A stretch of DNA of 64,000 nucleotides from Lagopus muta (taxonomy: Eukaryota; Chordata; Aves; Galliformes; Phasianidae), in NCBI RefSeq assembly GCF_023343835.1, contig NC_064443.1, positions 15,190,001-15,254,000 on the forward strand, read 5' to 3'. Below are positions 53,701 to 64,000 of the stretch, one piece after another. Both the position numbers and the translations under genes were made by a program. The notes beneath the pieces were generated by a model. That model did no database searches. It saw only the letters and a list, made by a program, of their open reading frames with translations, and was not told the origin of the DNA. Within the stretch, counting starts at the first letter, position 1. The number at the start of each line of letters is the position of its first letter.

Positions 53701-54334
53701 GAAACAATTAAAAAGCACAAAGATATAGACCAAGAAAAGTTTGAAATTATTAATTTTTCAATCTCTTATACAACTATGCAACAGGTTCAGAAGAAAAGTT
53801 TTCAGCATCATATAAAGCAAATATTAATATGATCACAAACAGCATCATTTTGGTTAACACTTCTTACCAAAGCTTGGAGCTGATTTTTAGACAAAATAAA
53901 AGAAGGAAGACAAAGTAATTCAAGGACTTAAGGTGGACTGAGACACCTCCAGCAAGTAAGAGCATCCGAGCAAAGCAAACACGCTCTCTCTCCATCTTAA
54001 ACAGTAACTTGAGCAAGGCCTGAAAGAAGCCATACAAAATTACGGCAATAACTCCGAGACAGAGGATTTCCAAGAGGAGAGGGGCAGGGGAGATGAGCCC
54101 ACGTAGGGTTCATAGGGTCCGGGAGGAGGGGAGGCCGTGAGGGGAGCCGCCCCACGCACTGTAAGCCCAGACCTCGCCGCTGCCCCGCTCACCGTCGCCG
54201 TAGTCGGGGATGACGGCGTCGGGCCAGGGGCTCTCCTCGGCCTGGATGTCCAACACCCGGTCGATAGATTTCTGGGCTTGGGTCAGCGCCTGCTTGGCGA
54301 AGCTGGACAGCTGCGAGGCGTTGAACCAGCTCAT
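41702..54334 (-). CDS. TMF1: TATA element modulatory factor 1 (Golgi coiled-coil protein), complete CDS
   Basis: TMF1 (ARA160) is a Golgi-associated coiled-coil protein that binds RAB6 and acts in vesicle tethering; it was first described as a TATA-element and androgen-receptor binding factor and promotes STAT3 turnover. Coding exons in order: 54193-54334, 52461-53698, 50372-50475, 49421-49547, 49050-49155, 48751-48893, 48032-48198, 47733-47889, 47249-47341, 46264-46420, 45622-45814, 44962-45031, 44780-44872, 43661-43771, 42922-43068, 42385-42510, 41702-41845. They sum to 3,318 bp, 1,105 aa (human 1,093). Residues 1-460 are Ser/Glu-rich and disordered, opening MSWFNASQLSSFAKQALTQA. From about residue 461 to the end the chain is Glu/Lys/Leu-rich coiled coil, and the last 120 residues hold the conserved TMF domain (LVKLTNQNDELEEKVKEIPK; LDQRYNTILQMYGEKAEEAE). 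All introns are GT-AG. The start is chosen from homology; an in-frame upstream ATG also exists. Confidence 0.98.
44248..44289. repeat. Short tandem duplication in a TMF1 intron
   Basis: The unit 'atttaggac(c)tgaaggataaa' occurs twice head to tail with one base difference, in the intron between TMF1 exons 13 and 14. Confidence 0.7.
49268..49315 (-). mobile_element. Very short CR1-like fragment
   Basis: 'ggctggaaggggcctgtaga' followed by 'gttacctgatcca' resembles the block next to the 3' end of CR1 in reverse complement. It is short enough that the call is tentative. It lies in the TMF1 intron between exons 4 and 5. Confidence 0.4.
50566..50860 (-). mobile_element. CR1 LINE 3' fragment in TMF1 intron 2
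   Basis: On the plus strand the element begins 'cacagaatggccagggttgg' and passes through 'aagggacctcaaggatgat', 'ccttgaacacctccagggat' and 'ggggcatccataacctctct' to 'gaaaaccatttccccttgtc'. These are CR1 landmarks in reverse complement, so the element is on the minus strand. The terminal octamer repeat is nearly lost. It lies just under 100 bp from the acceptor of TMF1 exon 3. Confidence 0.9.
52461..53698 (-). other. TMF1: TMF1 large exon 2 (disordered N-terminal half)
   Basis: This 1,238-bp exon is by far the largest of the gene. It carries SGGWDTSSWGL and AITKPVRRTVVDESENFFSA near the start, then a poorly conserved acidic/Ser stretch, then a nearly invariant block from QSNTPSPPISTF to RSVSEINSDDELSGK. 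It ends in phase 0 at KLKK. The acceptor is TTTAATTGTTTCAG and the donor is AAG|GTAAGC. The minus-strand frame is open throughout; antisense frames of up to 155 codons here are shadows. Confidence 0.95.
54193..54334 (-). other. TMF1: TMF1 first coding exon
   Basis: The start codon is at 54332-54334 in context GCCGAGGATGA (A at -3). It encodes MSWFNASQLSSFAKQALTQA and the RVLDIQAEE segment, which matches mammalian TMF1, and ends in phase 1 at GAC G|GTGAGC. The open frame continues upstream of this ATG without a stop to another ATG at 54584-54586. Confidence 0.93.
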
Positions 54335-54565
54335 CCTCGGCGCCGCCCGCTCCCGCTCGGAAGCGGCAGCCCCGGGCCACAGGCGAGGCCGCGGCCGCGA
54401 CCCCCCGGCCCGCAGGGCCCTCTCCCCGGCAGCAGCGAAGCCGGCGACCCCGGGCTCGGCTCCGCGCCTGCGCGCCCGCACACTCCACGTCGCAAACAGC
54501 CCTCGCGCAGCCGCCAGCCGGCCCTCCGACACGTCGCGCGAGGCGGAGCGAGGCCGAGCGAGGCC

Positions 54566-54690
54566 TTCCGCCTCGGTACCTGTCATGGCGGAAGGAGCAC
54601 CACATCCACTTCCGCCTCGGTACCAGTCATGGCGGAAGGAACATCACGTTTACTTCCGCCTCGGTACCTGTCATGGCGGTGAGGGGCCGC
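54566..54690. repeat. 44-bp tandem repeat upstream of TMF1
   Basis: The unit opens 'ttccgcctcggtacctgtca' followed by 'tggcggaagga' and starts at 54566, 54610 and 54654, a period of exactly 44 bp. The first two copies are complete. The third diverges after 'catggcgg'. Copies differ by a few substitutions (for example 'acctgtc' against 'accagtc'). It lies in the TMF1 promoter. Confidence 0.92.
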
Positions 54691-54729
54691 TTCCGCTTCA
54701 GCGCTTGTCACCAGGAAGGCTGTCTGTGG

Positions 54730-55050
54730 TTCCTAGAAGTGTCGCGGCCTGCCGGGCCGTCGCTGCCTCTTCTCCCGTCCCCTCCATCTTCCAGACATAC
54801 ACTGGAGGCTCATATGCACTTACCCCTCCTTAATGCCTCCTTCGGCTGCTGGTTGCAGCAGGAAGCATACCACAAATAGAGTTTTATAAAGCTCGGTACC
54901 TGAACTGACTGCTCCCACAGCCTGCAATGCTCCTTTTAACCTTCCTCAACACTGAACAACTGTGAAATAAGAAAGATGTGGCTAAAGCAGACAAAAGATG
55001 TGTTTTTTTGAACTGCGGCTCTACACACTATTAAATAAGTCACAAACTAC
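54730..55050. other. Spacer between TMF1 promoter and UBA3 3' end
   Basis: About 0.3 kb with no exon or repeat that I recognise. Confidence 0.6.
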
Positions 55051-55752
55051 GGTACCTTTATGGGTTTTTATTAATAAATATGTTAACAGCACTGATGATA
55101 CTTGAACATAATTCTGCAGTACTGCATGCAGCAGCTGATGGGTGACTGCAAACAGACATGTCCCTAAATTCAGGCAGTTTTCATTCACCCTTCTATGTTT
55201 ACTTGCAAACAAAGTAATCTCTTCAATACTTCACACATTTCATACAATTGGGCAAATCTCAGTGTCAAATAAAAGGAAATTGATCATTTTAGTTCTACTG
55301 CTCTCTCTTGGATTTACAGTGGCAGCAAGCATTCAGGAGTGCTGTGATTTGAATCCAGGCGCAGCGGTTCTTTCTTAAAGGTCTCACTCTGCATATACAT
55401 GTATGCATATACGTTAAAAATTAAAAAGACAAGAAGACTTTTGGCCACTCTACAATTTCCATGTGTCTGAAAGCGTATCAGCGTTAACATTTTGACACAA
55501 AAACTTGGGAAAAAGTGTATTCCTATACATCCGAGTTCTGTACATTAATAAGTATTTATACAAATATAATCCACCAAATATTGGCTTCTACTTAAAATTC
55601 TGAAATATGGTGATTCATTTGTATTACCTAACCTTCAGCAGTGCCAGTACTAGCATGAACTTTTCAGTTAATTTAAGATCCACAGAGTACATTTGTTTTA
55701 CGAAGTGGGTACAGATTTCCCTCGCTGTATAACCTGCTTATTTATGCATAAA
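55050..55752 (-). other. UBA3: UBA3 3' UTR (extent inferred)
   Basis: This is the sequence after the UBA3 stop codon on the minus strand. An AATAAA signal on the minus strand at 55067-55072 gives a 3' UTR of about 0.7 kb. No other feature is seen. Confidence 0.65.
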
Positions 55753-58700
55753 TTAAGTGGTAAAGTGGAGTTTGAACAGCATCGTCTGTGGCGTAGTAAC
55801 ATCAGCAACTGCAAGCTCCTGGCCATCAACAAGTCCCAGCTCTAAAACAGAAAGAGAAGTTTAAATATAGCAAATCCACGTTTAAAAATAGATAGATATG
55901 AACGTCCTTCACACAAACCACACACACAATGAAATAAAGCTGCGAATTACTCACTAGCTAAACCAATATTCATCTAATTCAGCTGGGAAACTAACAGGAC
56001 TTATCAAAACCTACACAAGCAACCACTAAAGCACCTTTAGCCTACATCAGTTATCAGCTTGCTTTGTTACAGCTTTTTGTAATACCTCCTGGTGCAGCAG
56101 CTGAAAGTTCACCTCAGAACAGTCTAAAAAGAGCAAGCTGCACTTGACAATGAAGCAACACATGCCATACAGAGGGGCGAAACCAAATGACTATCTTTCT
56201 ATTTAGAAGTGTATCTTGGAAACCTACATGTGACAACAACAGTATGTTACCATTTAGTGTTTTGGAAAGATTTGGCCTTGTTCGTTCTTCAATTGAAGCT
56301 ACTGTCTGAAAAAAGTCAAAATATTTCATGTCAAATTCAGGCATGTAAATTTAAATAAAACTATGTAACAAAATTAAGCAGGTTTTGTTTACCTGTAAAT
56401 AAAGTGTTTTATTTCCTCCATACATGGTTGCAGTGATTGCAGGAGATTTCATTTGCCTATATAAAAAACATTTAAAAACAAAACAAACAAACAAACAAAA
56501 AAACCCAGATACAAAAATATAAGTAAAAATTACCTAAAATTATTAGATAAGTCAGAATAGTTGCTTACTTACAATGAAGCATTATTTGTCAAATAATCCA
56601 AGATCTCTTGCAGTTTAGCTGATGGAGAAATCTCAATGTTCTGAGGAAGCTGGCTGCAAGCTGGACAGTTCTCCTACAACAGAGCACCACAGGAGCACAG
56701 GTTGTGTCTTTCAAAACAACTGCTGTCATAACCTTTTGTGAGAAGATTTGCTTCTCAGTGTTCTTAAGATTGTATTTTATTCCATAAGCTGTGCTTTGCA
56801 TAGAACAAGTGAAATCTTCAGGATTCGCTTTCAAAAAAGTCAAGGACTGTTTTCCTCCACAGGTCACATCACAAACCCTTCAGACACCAATGTAGTACCA
56901 GCACTGACTACAGAGTAGCTGACTGAAGAATGCCCCTGTACCAGAAACTACTTTTTGAAATATTAGGAAACTTTGGCTGAGCAGGCAAAAATTAAACATG
57001 TCATTATATATAGTATGCAACAGTTTTTGGTAAATTGGTGAGTAGAAGAAAATCTTCTGTTCTAAGGCCATCAAACAGGGTATCTGTTGATCTGGAGATT
57101 AACACTCCAACTTCCTTATGCTACATGGACAAAACACCACCCCAAAAGCATACAAGGTTTAGAACAATAAAAAATTCCACATCCTGCATGCTGAAAACAA
57201 TATCCTAGAAAAGAACTAGAGTAATAACAGTATAATTTCTGCTTTTAAAACTTTGAAAATACTTGAGTATAGTGCCAGGGACCAGAGAAGTTCAATAGTG
57301 AGTGAGTTTCAAACACAAACAAACTGCAGTAAGTTCAATAACAATCAAAGAAATAACCCTGCAAGCCTTTCATGGCACTGACCTTTCTTCCAGCTTCAAA
57401 TGTGTACGAGTATAATCCATCCACGTCATTGAACACCAAGTAGTTGTTGAGAGGAATGTATGCACTACAATGACAAACACATTTCATGTTAATACATGTC
57501 CTTACATTGGAAGCCATGTATGTAATTAGTAAGAAATGAAATACCTTGTGGCTATTTTAAAAACTTCAGTGGCACAAACAGCTGGAATCAGAAAAAAAGA
57601 AACAACAAAAACCAATTTGTTTGTTTTTTTACATCCATCTTAGAACATGCAGACATTAGTGCACAAACTGGTAACAAAGAAGCAACCAAAACAACTTCAG
57701 GAGGGGAAAAACAAGCACCTGAAGGCAGCTCCATGCACTACCACCACACAGTTGGCACTAATCTGAGATTATGTTAAACCTACATACTGTATTTCCAATT
57801 TTTATTTTTCTCATATCTGAAATGCTTTCGCTCACTCCCTGTCACACATGAGCTTAAAATTCATACACAATAATTCAGTTTCTCCAAGTGGGAAACAACA
57901 GTAAGACTGTAAGTATAAGTTACTCCCATTTGAAAACTATAGTTATTCCTCCCCAGGTTTCCTATTTCTACCTTACAAAAAATAAAAAGTTGATAAAAGA
58001 TAGGTGAAATGAGTAAGAAATGACATTCTGGTTCTTCCAGCCTACCTGCAATTACTGCATTTGTAGAAGCTACTGCTGGAATAATTCGTTTTACAACCCC
58101 TGTAAAAAAAAACAAAACATATATAGCTTTGTCTTTTTCCAGAACTATAGAGAAAGATTATTTTTAGCTAGAATAATTACAGAAGGGTGTATCCAAAGGT
58201 ACTTTAAGCACTTTCCAGGAATTTCTATACCGATAAAGTATAATGGCAGGCTGCTCAAGTACTTTGGCATATTATTTATTTTAGTGAATAAAGTCTAAAA
58301 TACAAGTATGCTGTATTTATTTAGCAGCAGAAATTAATGTAAAACTCAGTTCTATTGCTGGTTAACTGGAAAAATGCAAGGAGAAAAACTTGTATGTGAT
58401 ATTCCCTGTGCAAGAACAAGCTTGCCAAGCTGTATCTATACTTTCACCCAATTCTGAGTGAGTCCATCCAGTCAAACAGCACAGTACGTAGACCAATATC
58501 TAGCAAGCTTTTCTATACATACAGGTTTGTACTAAAAAAGAAAGAGGTTCCCTTTTCATTTTTCAGGCCTTCCAAAAAAAGACAGCAAATTCCTAAGCAA
58601 TCTGGCTTGCTGCTACTGACTAACTGTATTGCCTTCATACCCAAGAAAATACACATAAAAACTTGAAGCTTCAGCTCCTTTCTGCTGTGTATCTGAAAAA

Positions 58701-61700
58701 GAAGCTGTTTTCAAATGCTTCAAAACTGTGCAGGCATTTGCACATATATATCTATACCTCAGAAGTGAAGTTCACGTTTATCTGTGCCAGAAACCTACCT
58801 GCTACAGTCTTACACAGCATAAACTGGCATAAACTGCTGCTGTTGCTAAAAGAGCCAAATCACATTCTTTTGCTCCTACTTTTTGATCCAGAAAATGTGG
58901 TAGCAGTTGCTCCAGGTTAAAAATAAAATGGCAAAAAGAATGTTCAGTTTTGTCCCAGATGAAGTTCCTATGAATCATCACTCACATCTAAACATCTGAT
59001 TCATCATAAAATATTTGTGCTGGCACAGGAGATGAGTTGCTTGTTTCTGTTTTAAGATGTTAAGTGGAAAAGAGCACTATTTCTTTCCCAGCACAGCTGC
59101 CAGCTTAGCTTCAATAAATGCAAAGAATGCCAATCCAGGATAACTGCATTAACTAGCCAAGTGTCATACCCTTACCTTGGGTGAGTCTGTATGTAACACC
59201 TTTAATATTAAATTGTGATGCTCTTTCCAAAGACTTCTGGTAAATCCACTGTATGTGTTCAGGATCATCTCCATCCAAAGCAACGCCTTCTGCAGCAATT
59301 TACAGACAAGTTGCAGTTATAAGACCTCTTCAGAAATAGAGCATTATTTTTTACCTAAACACATCCCTTGTTTTAATTTGTGTAAAAAATAGTAATTCAT
59401 TTAAATACAAAAGCTTGACACTTTGACACTTCAAATAATCAGAACATAATTTCTACAAACATACTATGTTGTAACACATTTTATGTACAATCTGTCTTAA
59501 TTCCACAGGTTTATAGAGAGGTTACGTGCTATATTCTGAGTCAGGAAAGATACTGTACAGTAGGAGAAACAGATATCTATCAGTACCTATGAACAAATAA
59601 TGGACTGGAGAGTGAGTCTGAGAAGAGAAAGATTTATCACCAGCTCGGAGAAGGCCCAGTTTCCAAAGTACAGTGCATCACATTGCTTAGAAGGTCAGTT
59701 TGTAGGTGTGTACACTGAACTCAAAACAAAACTGTTAAAATTAGAAACATTACCTCAGTGTCAATGCAATGTAATAATTACCTCCAAAAGGTTGCTCCTT
59801 TGGCCACTGCAATATCCTGACATACTCAATACAATGCTCTGGTAGTCTGGGCATGGATGCAATAGTACACATGGGAAAATTGACCTGAGTAGTCGGGGGT
59901 GGGGAGAAAAACAGAAAAAAAGGATTTAATCTACGACGTATAGTAGTTGGAAAAGAAACAACCAAACCAGAAAATGGAATACATATAAAAAAAGGAAACA
60001 TCCCTGTTAATTACCTGTGGTGGATAAAGTTCAAGTGTGCATTCAATACATGCTGTCATACCAGGAATAATCACACGAGCATTTCCTTTGAAACCTTCTG
60101 TCCCTCCATCTATTAAAGGTATGATGGAACTTGGATCCAGTACCCCATCTTCGTAACGTAAAAATGACATCTAACGAACAAAAGTGGACTTTGCTGTGCT
60201 TTTGCTTGTTTGATTTCACGACTTGCAGGAAAAAATCGGTAACAAGTTTATTCTTAATGGTATGAAATAAGACTGCAGACTTAGTATATGGGCTATTTTA
60301 AGTCCATAAAACACCGCATATATGTTGATGCACAAGACTTCTATCTACCATGTTCACCCAACTCCACACACACAAAGCAAGCACCGTTATTTTCTTACCA
60401 GTAAACCAGAAGAATTGGTTGGCTGGTTTGAAGGATATGTTTTCTTTTTTTTTAATTCCTGTTAGGTTTAATATTGGTAAGTAGTGACTCCTTTTTAAAC
60501 AGACTTGCAGTGATGAACCTGCTCAGTTTAATGCCCAACATTCTATGTTGTAACAGCGGGGCAACAGAAGACAACTTTTACAAGTTGGAGAAATGCAAGC
60601 ACTTAGCTAACGAAAAACAAAAAATCACAATGGTAGCATACAGAGAGGCTGTGGAACTTCCATACTGAAACACACCCAACTGAACAGTGTCCCAGTTAGA
60701 CATCCTAATTTTGAAACAACCCCTTCAAGGCACTGCACATGCTGACTAACACTCCTCAAGAAAAAGGCAGGTGGGAGCATGGCCTTTATCCTTTTCACAA
60801 CAACAGTAAGGTAGAAGAGGATACATACAGCTTTGAGTGTGAATAGCCCTTATTTCATTTTAATGATATATTCTATGCAAAGTTCATCAATTTTAGTTAC
60901 ATATACTCAAGCAATAACCAGGCTTTACGAAAATTTAATACTTTACCAGCATGCCATTTATCCATCTTCTTGCAATTATAGAGTCCAGCCCACAAACAAT
61001 AATATGAAACTCTAGGGGGGAAAAAGTGATATTTAAAGTCTATACTAGTGCATTCTACTGAAGACAACCAATGTATTCTGTCTATAACTTTTCCAGAGTA
61101 ACTGGCTGTAGTTTAACTACTTTTCCTAGGTCACCAAGACCTAGATAGATACATTTAAGTTTTATCTGTGTACATTTAAGTTTTATCTGTAACAGTCAGT
61201 CTAAAATAATCAGCAATCTAGCAAGCATGAAAACAGCAAAAAACAACTGCAGTGTTCCCCTGAAGCACCATGGTGTCTGGCATGCAAACAAATGCAAACA
61301 CTTACGTCGATAAAAGCTTTCATCCATGTCTTGAATCTTTTTAAAATATCTGAATGTAAGCACAATAAAGGAATATATTTATAATGCATTTGATTTTATT
61401 GTTTTCTATTTGCCAGTCTAAAGCCAAAGCATGATATAATCCATCACTATGATTTTATATGAGGCTTTCTTTTAAAACTAAGTGATCAGTATATTCAAAG
61501 TTCTTACAGCTGATGCTGTAGCAAGTGGTAAAACAAGTAAGGTAGGCAATGTCACATTTGCACATAGGCGAAAGCTCAGAAGAGAACACTGTTCAGGAAG
61601 CTCAAAACATGTGCTCTTACGAAGTCCTACATCAGCAGTGCTGCTCTGTGTTTATAACTGAACAAGTCTTACCACCACATACTCAAAACCTTATGATGAA

Positions 61701-62652
61701 TAAACCTGTAATTCTAACATCCCAGTGAAAATGAAAATATCTAATCTGAATAAAGACTCCGTGGAAAATGCAAAACAGTTTCTTAAAGCTCAGGCTTGTT
61801 TCCCTTTGCATATTTACCGCATGTCAAAGCCACTCTGGGAAAGAATTCTCAACCATCAGCTGAATGAATCTGTTCTTTATTGTATAGAAAAAAAAGGACT
61901 GCAGCAAAATATTTCAGATACTCTCACCACCTACAGAGTTTTCTAGGCTTTCTGAAGTCTTTGGGGCTACTTCACTCTAAAAGGATACGCTACAACAGCA
62001 CAGTTGGGGATGCGACTGTTCAGGAATTCTGCTGCAACTTCTGCTTTTGGTCGCCCAACGTCTTTTGGTCTGGAAAAAATAGGAATTACAAATGGATTAA
62101 TTTGTAACATTCAGTCTTTTGAGAGTTTATTTATGAATACTAAATCAAGTGATTCATTATTACTGTAGGACAACATTGATATGGATAATATTAAGACATT
62201 CCTGTAAAGCATTAGATGTGAAAGCCCCAGAGTTATCAAAGTTTACCCCTGAAACAACTGGTATCAGCACACCCACACACCCACAAAAAAAATCTGACTT
62301 AAAAAAGGCACCAGGAAAAGTACAATCTCTATTTGCATGCATTATACTTTGGTGTCTCTATCTTCATCAGTCATTAACAACACAGATCTCAGACAAAAAG
62401 GAAGAAAAAAGAAGAAATCACGCCTAACATTTAGTTAACTGCAAGTACTATTTTACTATCATGATGTGGAAGTTCAGAAACCTTTAATGACATTTTGCCC
62501 ATTAAAATAGTGATTGTATTCATATGTGCTGTTTAGATACAAAGAACTAGTCATGAGAACAACACTTACCGAAACAGAAACTGTCGGTTAAGGTTAGACA
62601 CATCTATGGTATCCATATCTATAACATGGATCTGCCTAAAACCGGACAGTGC
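55753..62652 (-). CDS. UBA3: NEDD8-activating enzyme E1 catalytic subunit, partial (C-terminal 375 aa)
   Basis: UBA3 pairs with NAE1 (APPBP1) to adenylate NEDD8, form a thioester with it and pass it to UBE2M/UBE2F for cullin neddylation. Exons in order: 62570-62652, 61989-62069, 61306-61349, 60947-61011, 60015-60170, 59782-59884, 59176-59289, 58046-58099, 57545-57581, 57383-57464, 56573-56673, 56393-56456, 56251-56305, 55753-55841 (1,128 bp). The first visible residue, in [20 protein letters not shown], aligns with human residue 89, so the first 88 codons with the nucleotide-binding Gly loop lie beyond the window. The catalytic Cys in [18 protein letters not shown] is residue 237 by that count. 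Zinc ligands are TACIEC (220, 223) and ENCPAC (364, 367). The ubiquitin-fold domain ends LFKLHFTT (the Leu encoded by CTG). Frame and length agree with human (463 aa). Confidence 0.97.
59782..59884 (-). other. UBA3: UBA3 exon with the catalytic cysteine
   Basis: The exon begins V-N-F-P-M-C-T; the TGT codon at 59867-59869 (minus) is the thioester-forming cysteine. It continues through [20 protein letters not shown] and ends in phase 1. The acceptor is GACTACTCAG and the donor is GGAG|GTAATT. Confidence 0.95.
61150..61191. repeat. 21-bp tandem duplication in a UBA3 intron
   Basis: 'tacatttaagttttatctgt' occurs twice head to tail with one G between the copies, in the intron between the exons at 60947-61011 and 61306-61349. 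Confidence 0.85.
61350..61988 (-). other. UBA3: UBA3 intron with U12-type splice signals
   Basis: On the minus strand the donor reads GTATCCTTTT (61979-61988), the consensus of minor-spliceosome introns of the GT-AG subtype. A branch-like TTCCTTTAT (61365-61373) places its A about 16 nt from the AG, within the short spacing of U12 introns. No strong polypyrimidine tract precedes the AG. All other introns in the window have ordinary U2-type donors. Confidence 0.75.
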
Positions 62653-64000
62653 CTGTGAAAAGAGATAGGCAACCTCGCTTAATGGGCAATGAAAAGCTTA
62701 CAGTGCTGCAGGATTCATTCTGAATGCCAAAAAGGCAACCTTTGGAGGAACAAATGTAGGTGTTCTTTGTTCCCTGTGCACATCAGCATGTCAGCTCTCT
62801 TTGTTAAAATGCTGGGTTGCTAATGCTGGTATTTGGACAGATGGAATTAGCAACAATTCAGTTGTCAAAGCACTGGCTTTACAGGAGGGGAATGCTCTGT
62901 GGTGTTCTGAAGTGACACAAAAAATTGAATCCCATATTCTTTTTTTTCCCTTTCCATATAGACTCAATCTTGTCACACTTAAAAAAATTCAAACTTCTTA
63001 TTTTATGCTTTTTCTACATCCCACGTGGAATAACTGCACTAAATGCTGCACTGTGAAACTGATTAACAAATGAACAAGAGGACTAAAGATTTTCAGAGCA
63101 GAAATTAACCTCTGGAAGAAAAGCAGTAAGAATTTCTGTATGTCGTATTGGGTACCTTTAGTGCTGAACACTCATTTTGTTTCACAGATCAGAGTTCAGC
63201 TTTTACCCAGTATTATCAAAGCAGATCAGAAGAGCCTAATAAAGAGAAGAGTGGGCCTAAGACATGAGGAATATACATGTTGGAGCCCTTAAGATATCTT
63301 TACTGATGTGTCAAAGACACTGAATACATGTGAACATCATCTAGATCTACTTATGAGCATTTCTTTCTGAAAATTATAAATCATGGTGACTTAAAATCCC
63401 TTTGAATGGTGGGGATTGAGCACACATGGCAGATTTATGAAAACGCTTAACACAAGTCTTTCCTCAAAATAAGTCAGCAACAGAGTGCATTTGTTGTGCT
63501 CCAATAAGCCCACAATACAGCAGCTCTAGTCAGAAATCAAATCCATCAGCACTACATTTTTGAAGAAAGAAAACTGCTGGGTAGTTTTCAGTCTCTTCAA
63601 GCAAAATCCTGCTTAAGCAGAACAGTAACAAAGCAGAACAACATTACTCACAAGTGATGGAACTCGAAACTCTAAGTTAACTGATCTGGAATGACTTCAC
63701 ATGAGGTGAATGATTTATCAAGCTTGGAGGTAATCCATAGTGTAGTGAAATAGCAGTAAATAAAAACCATATTAAACTGAATCAAGTCATAAGTGCTGAT
63801 TTAGAAACTGTATTTCATAATAATTTACTGTATCAATCCACACATTTTCCATGTAAACTGTAAGGACAGAAGTTTTTACTGTTGAAGGAAGTACATGAAC
63901 TGCAGTTACTACAGTGTTAGTCCAAACTAAGTGCTGGTAAGTGATACATTACAACAAATAAGAAAGGCTGTGAGGAAGAAAAACAGAGTAATTGAAAAAT
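62653..64000 (-). other. UBA3: UBA3 intron, running off the window
   Basis: Upstream (to the right) of the first visible UBA3 exon. I looked on the minus strand for the exon encoding the Gly-rich nucleotide-binding loop (IGAGGLGCE) and found nothing, so it lies beyond 64,000. No repeat or other gene is seen here. Confidence 0.8.

Larger units (their letters stand above)
54120..54720 (-). promoter_or_regulatory. TMF1: TMF1 CpG-island promoter
   Basis: A GC- and CpG-rich block covers TMF1 exon 1 and the sequence upstream. It includes three partial copies of a 44-bp repeat with ETS-type (ACTTCCGCC) and YY1-type (CATGGCGG) motifs. No TATA box is evident, which fits a housekeeping promoter. The start site is probably within or just left of the repeats. 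Confidence 0.8.

Noticed and set aside
54137-54833. Long plus-strand frames (181 and 207 codons) over the TMF1 promoter
   Set aside because: They run through CpG-rich sequence and the tandem repeat, antisense to TMF1 exon 1, without conserved features.

Overview
The window is vertebrate nuclear DNA, most likely from a bird and probably a galliform such as chicken. The genes are spread over many short exons with GT-AG introns. Their proteins align closely with the mammalian orthologues, promoters sit in CpG islands, and the interspersed repeats are avian CR1 LINE fragments, two of them nearly full-length 3' ends. The gene order (a gene-poor flank, then EOGT, TMF1 and UBA3, all on the minus strand) matches the conserved block on human 3p14.1, which lies on chicken chromosome 12.

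Layout from left to right. Positions 1-7,600 are AT-rich non-coding DNA with no exon I can recognise. At 7,620-8,700 there is an isolated CpG island with minus-strand splice donors and a TATA-like box; by synteny it may be the 5' end of TAFA4, but no TAFA4 coding exon is visible. Positions 8,770-22,900 are again non-coding. EOGT (15 coding exons, 527 aa) runs from about 38,006 down to 24,563, with a 3' UTR reaching about 22,910 and a CpG-island promoter at 38,220-39,180. TMF1 (17 exons, 1,105 aa) runs from 54,334 to 41,702, with a 3' UTR to about 39,380 and a GC-rich promoter carrying a 44-bp tandem repeat. UBA3 (14 of its exons, the C-terminal 375 residues) runs from 62,652 to 55,753; its first 88 or so codons lie beyond position 64,000.

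The three genes are in tandem with short spacers: about 0.2-0.5 kb between the end of TMF1 and the EOGT promoter, and about 0.4 kb between the end of UBA3 and the TMF1 promoter. Their functions are unrelated: EOGT is an ER O-GlcNAc transferase acting on EGF repeats, TMF1 is a Golgi coiled-coil tether, and UBA3 is the catalytic subunit of the NEDD8 E1. I joined every exon by hand, and the reading frame stays open through all three genes with consistent splice phases.

I found no prokaryotic-type system, CRISPR array or clearly novel gene. The observations most worth checking are a U12-type (minor spliceosome) intron in UBA3, an EOGT C-terminus ending HDEF instead of HDEL, the tandem ETS/YY1-like repeat in the TMF1 promoter together with an in-frame upstream ATG, and the unassigned CpG-island promoter near 8 kb.
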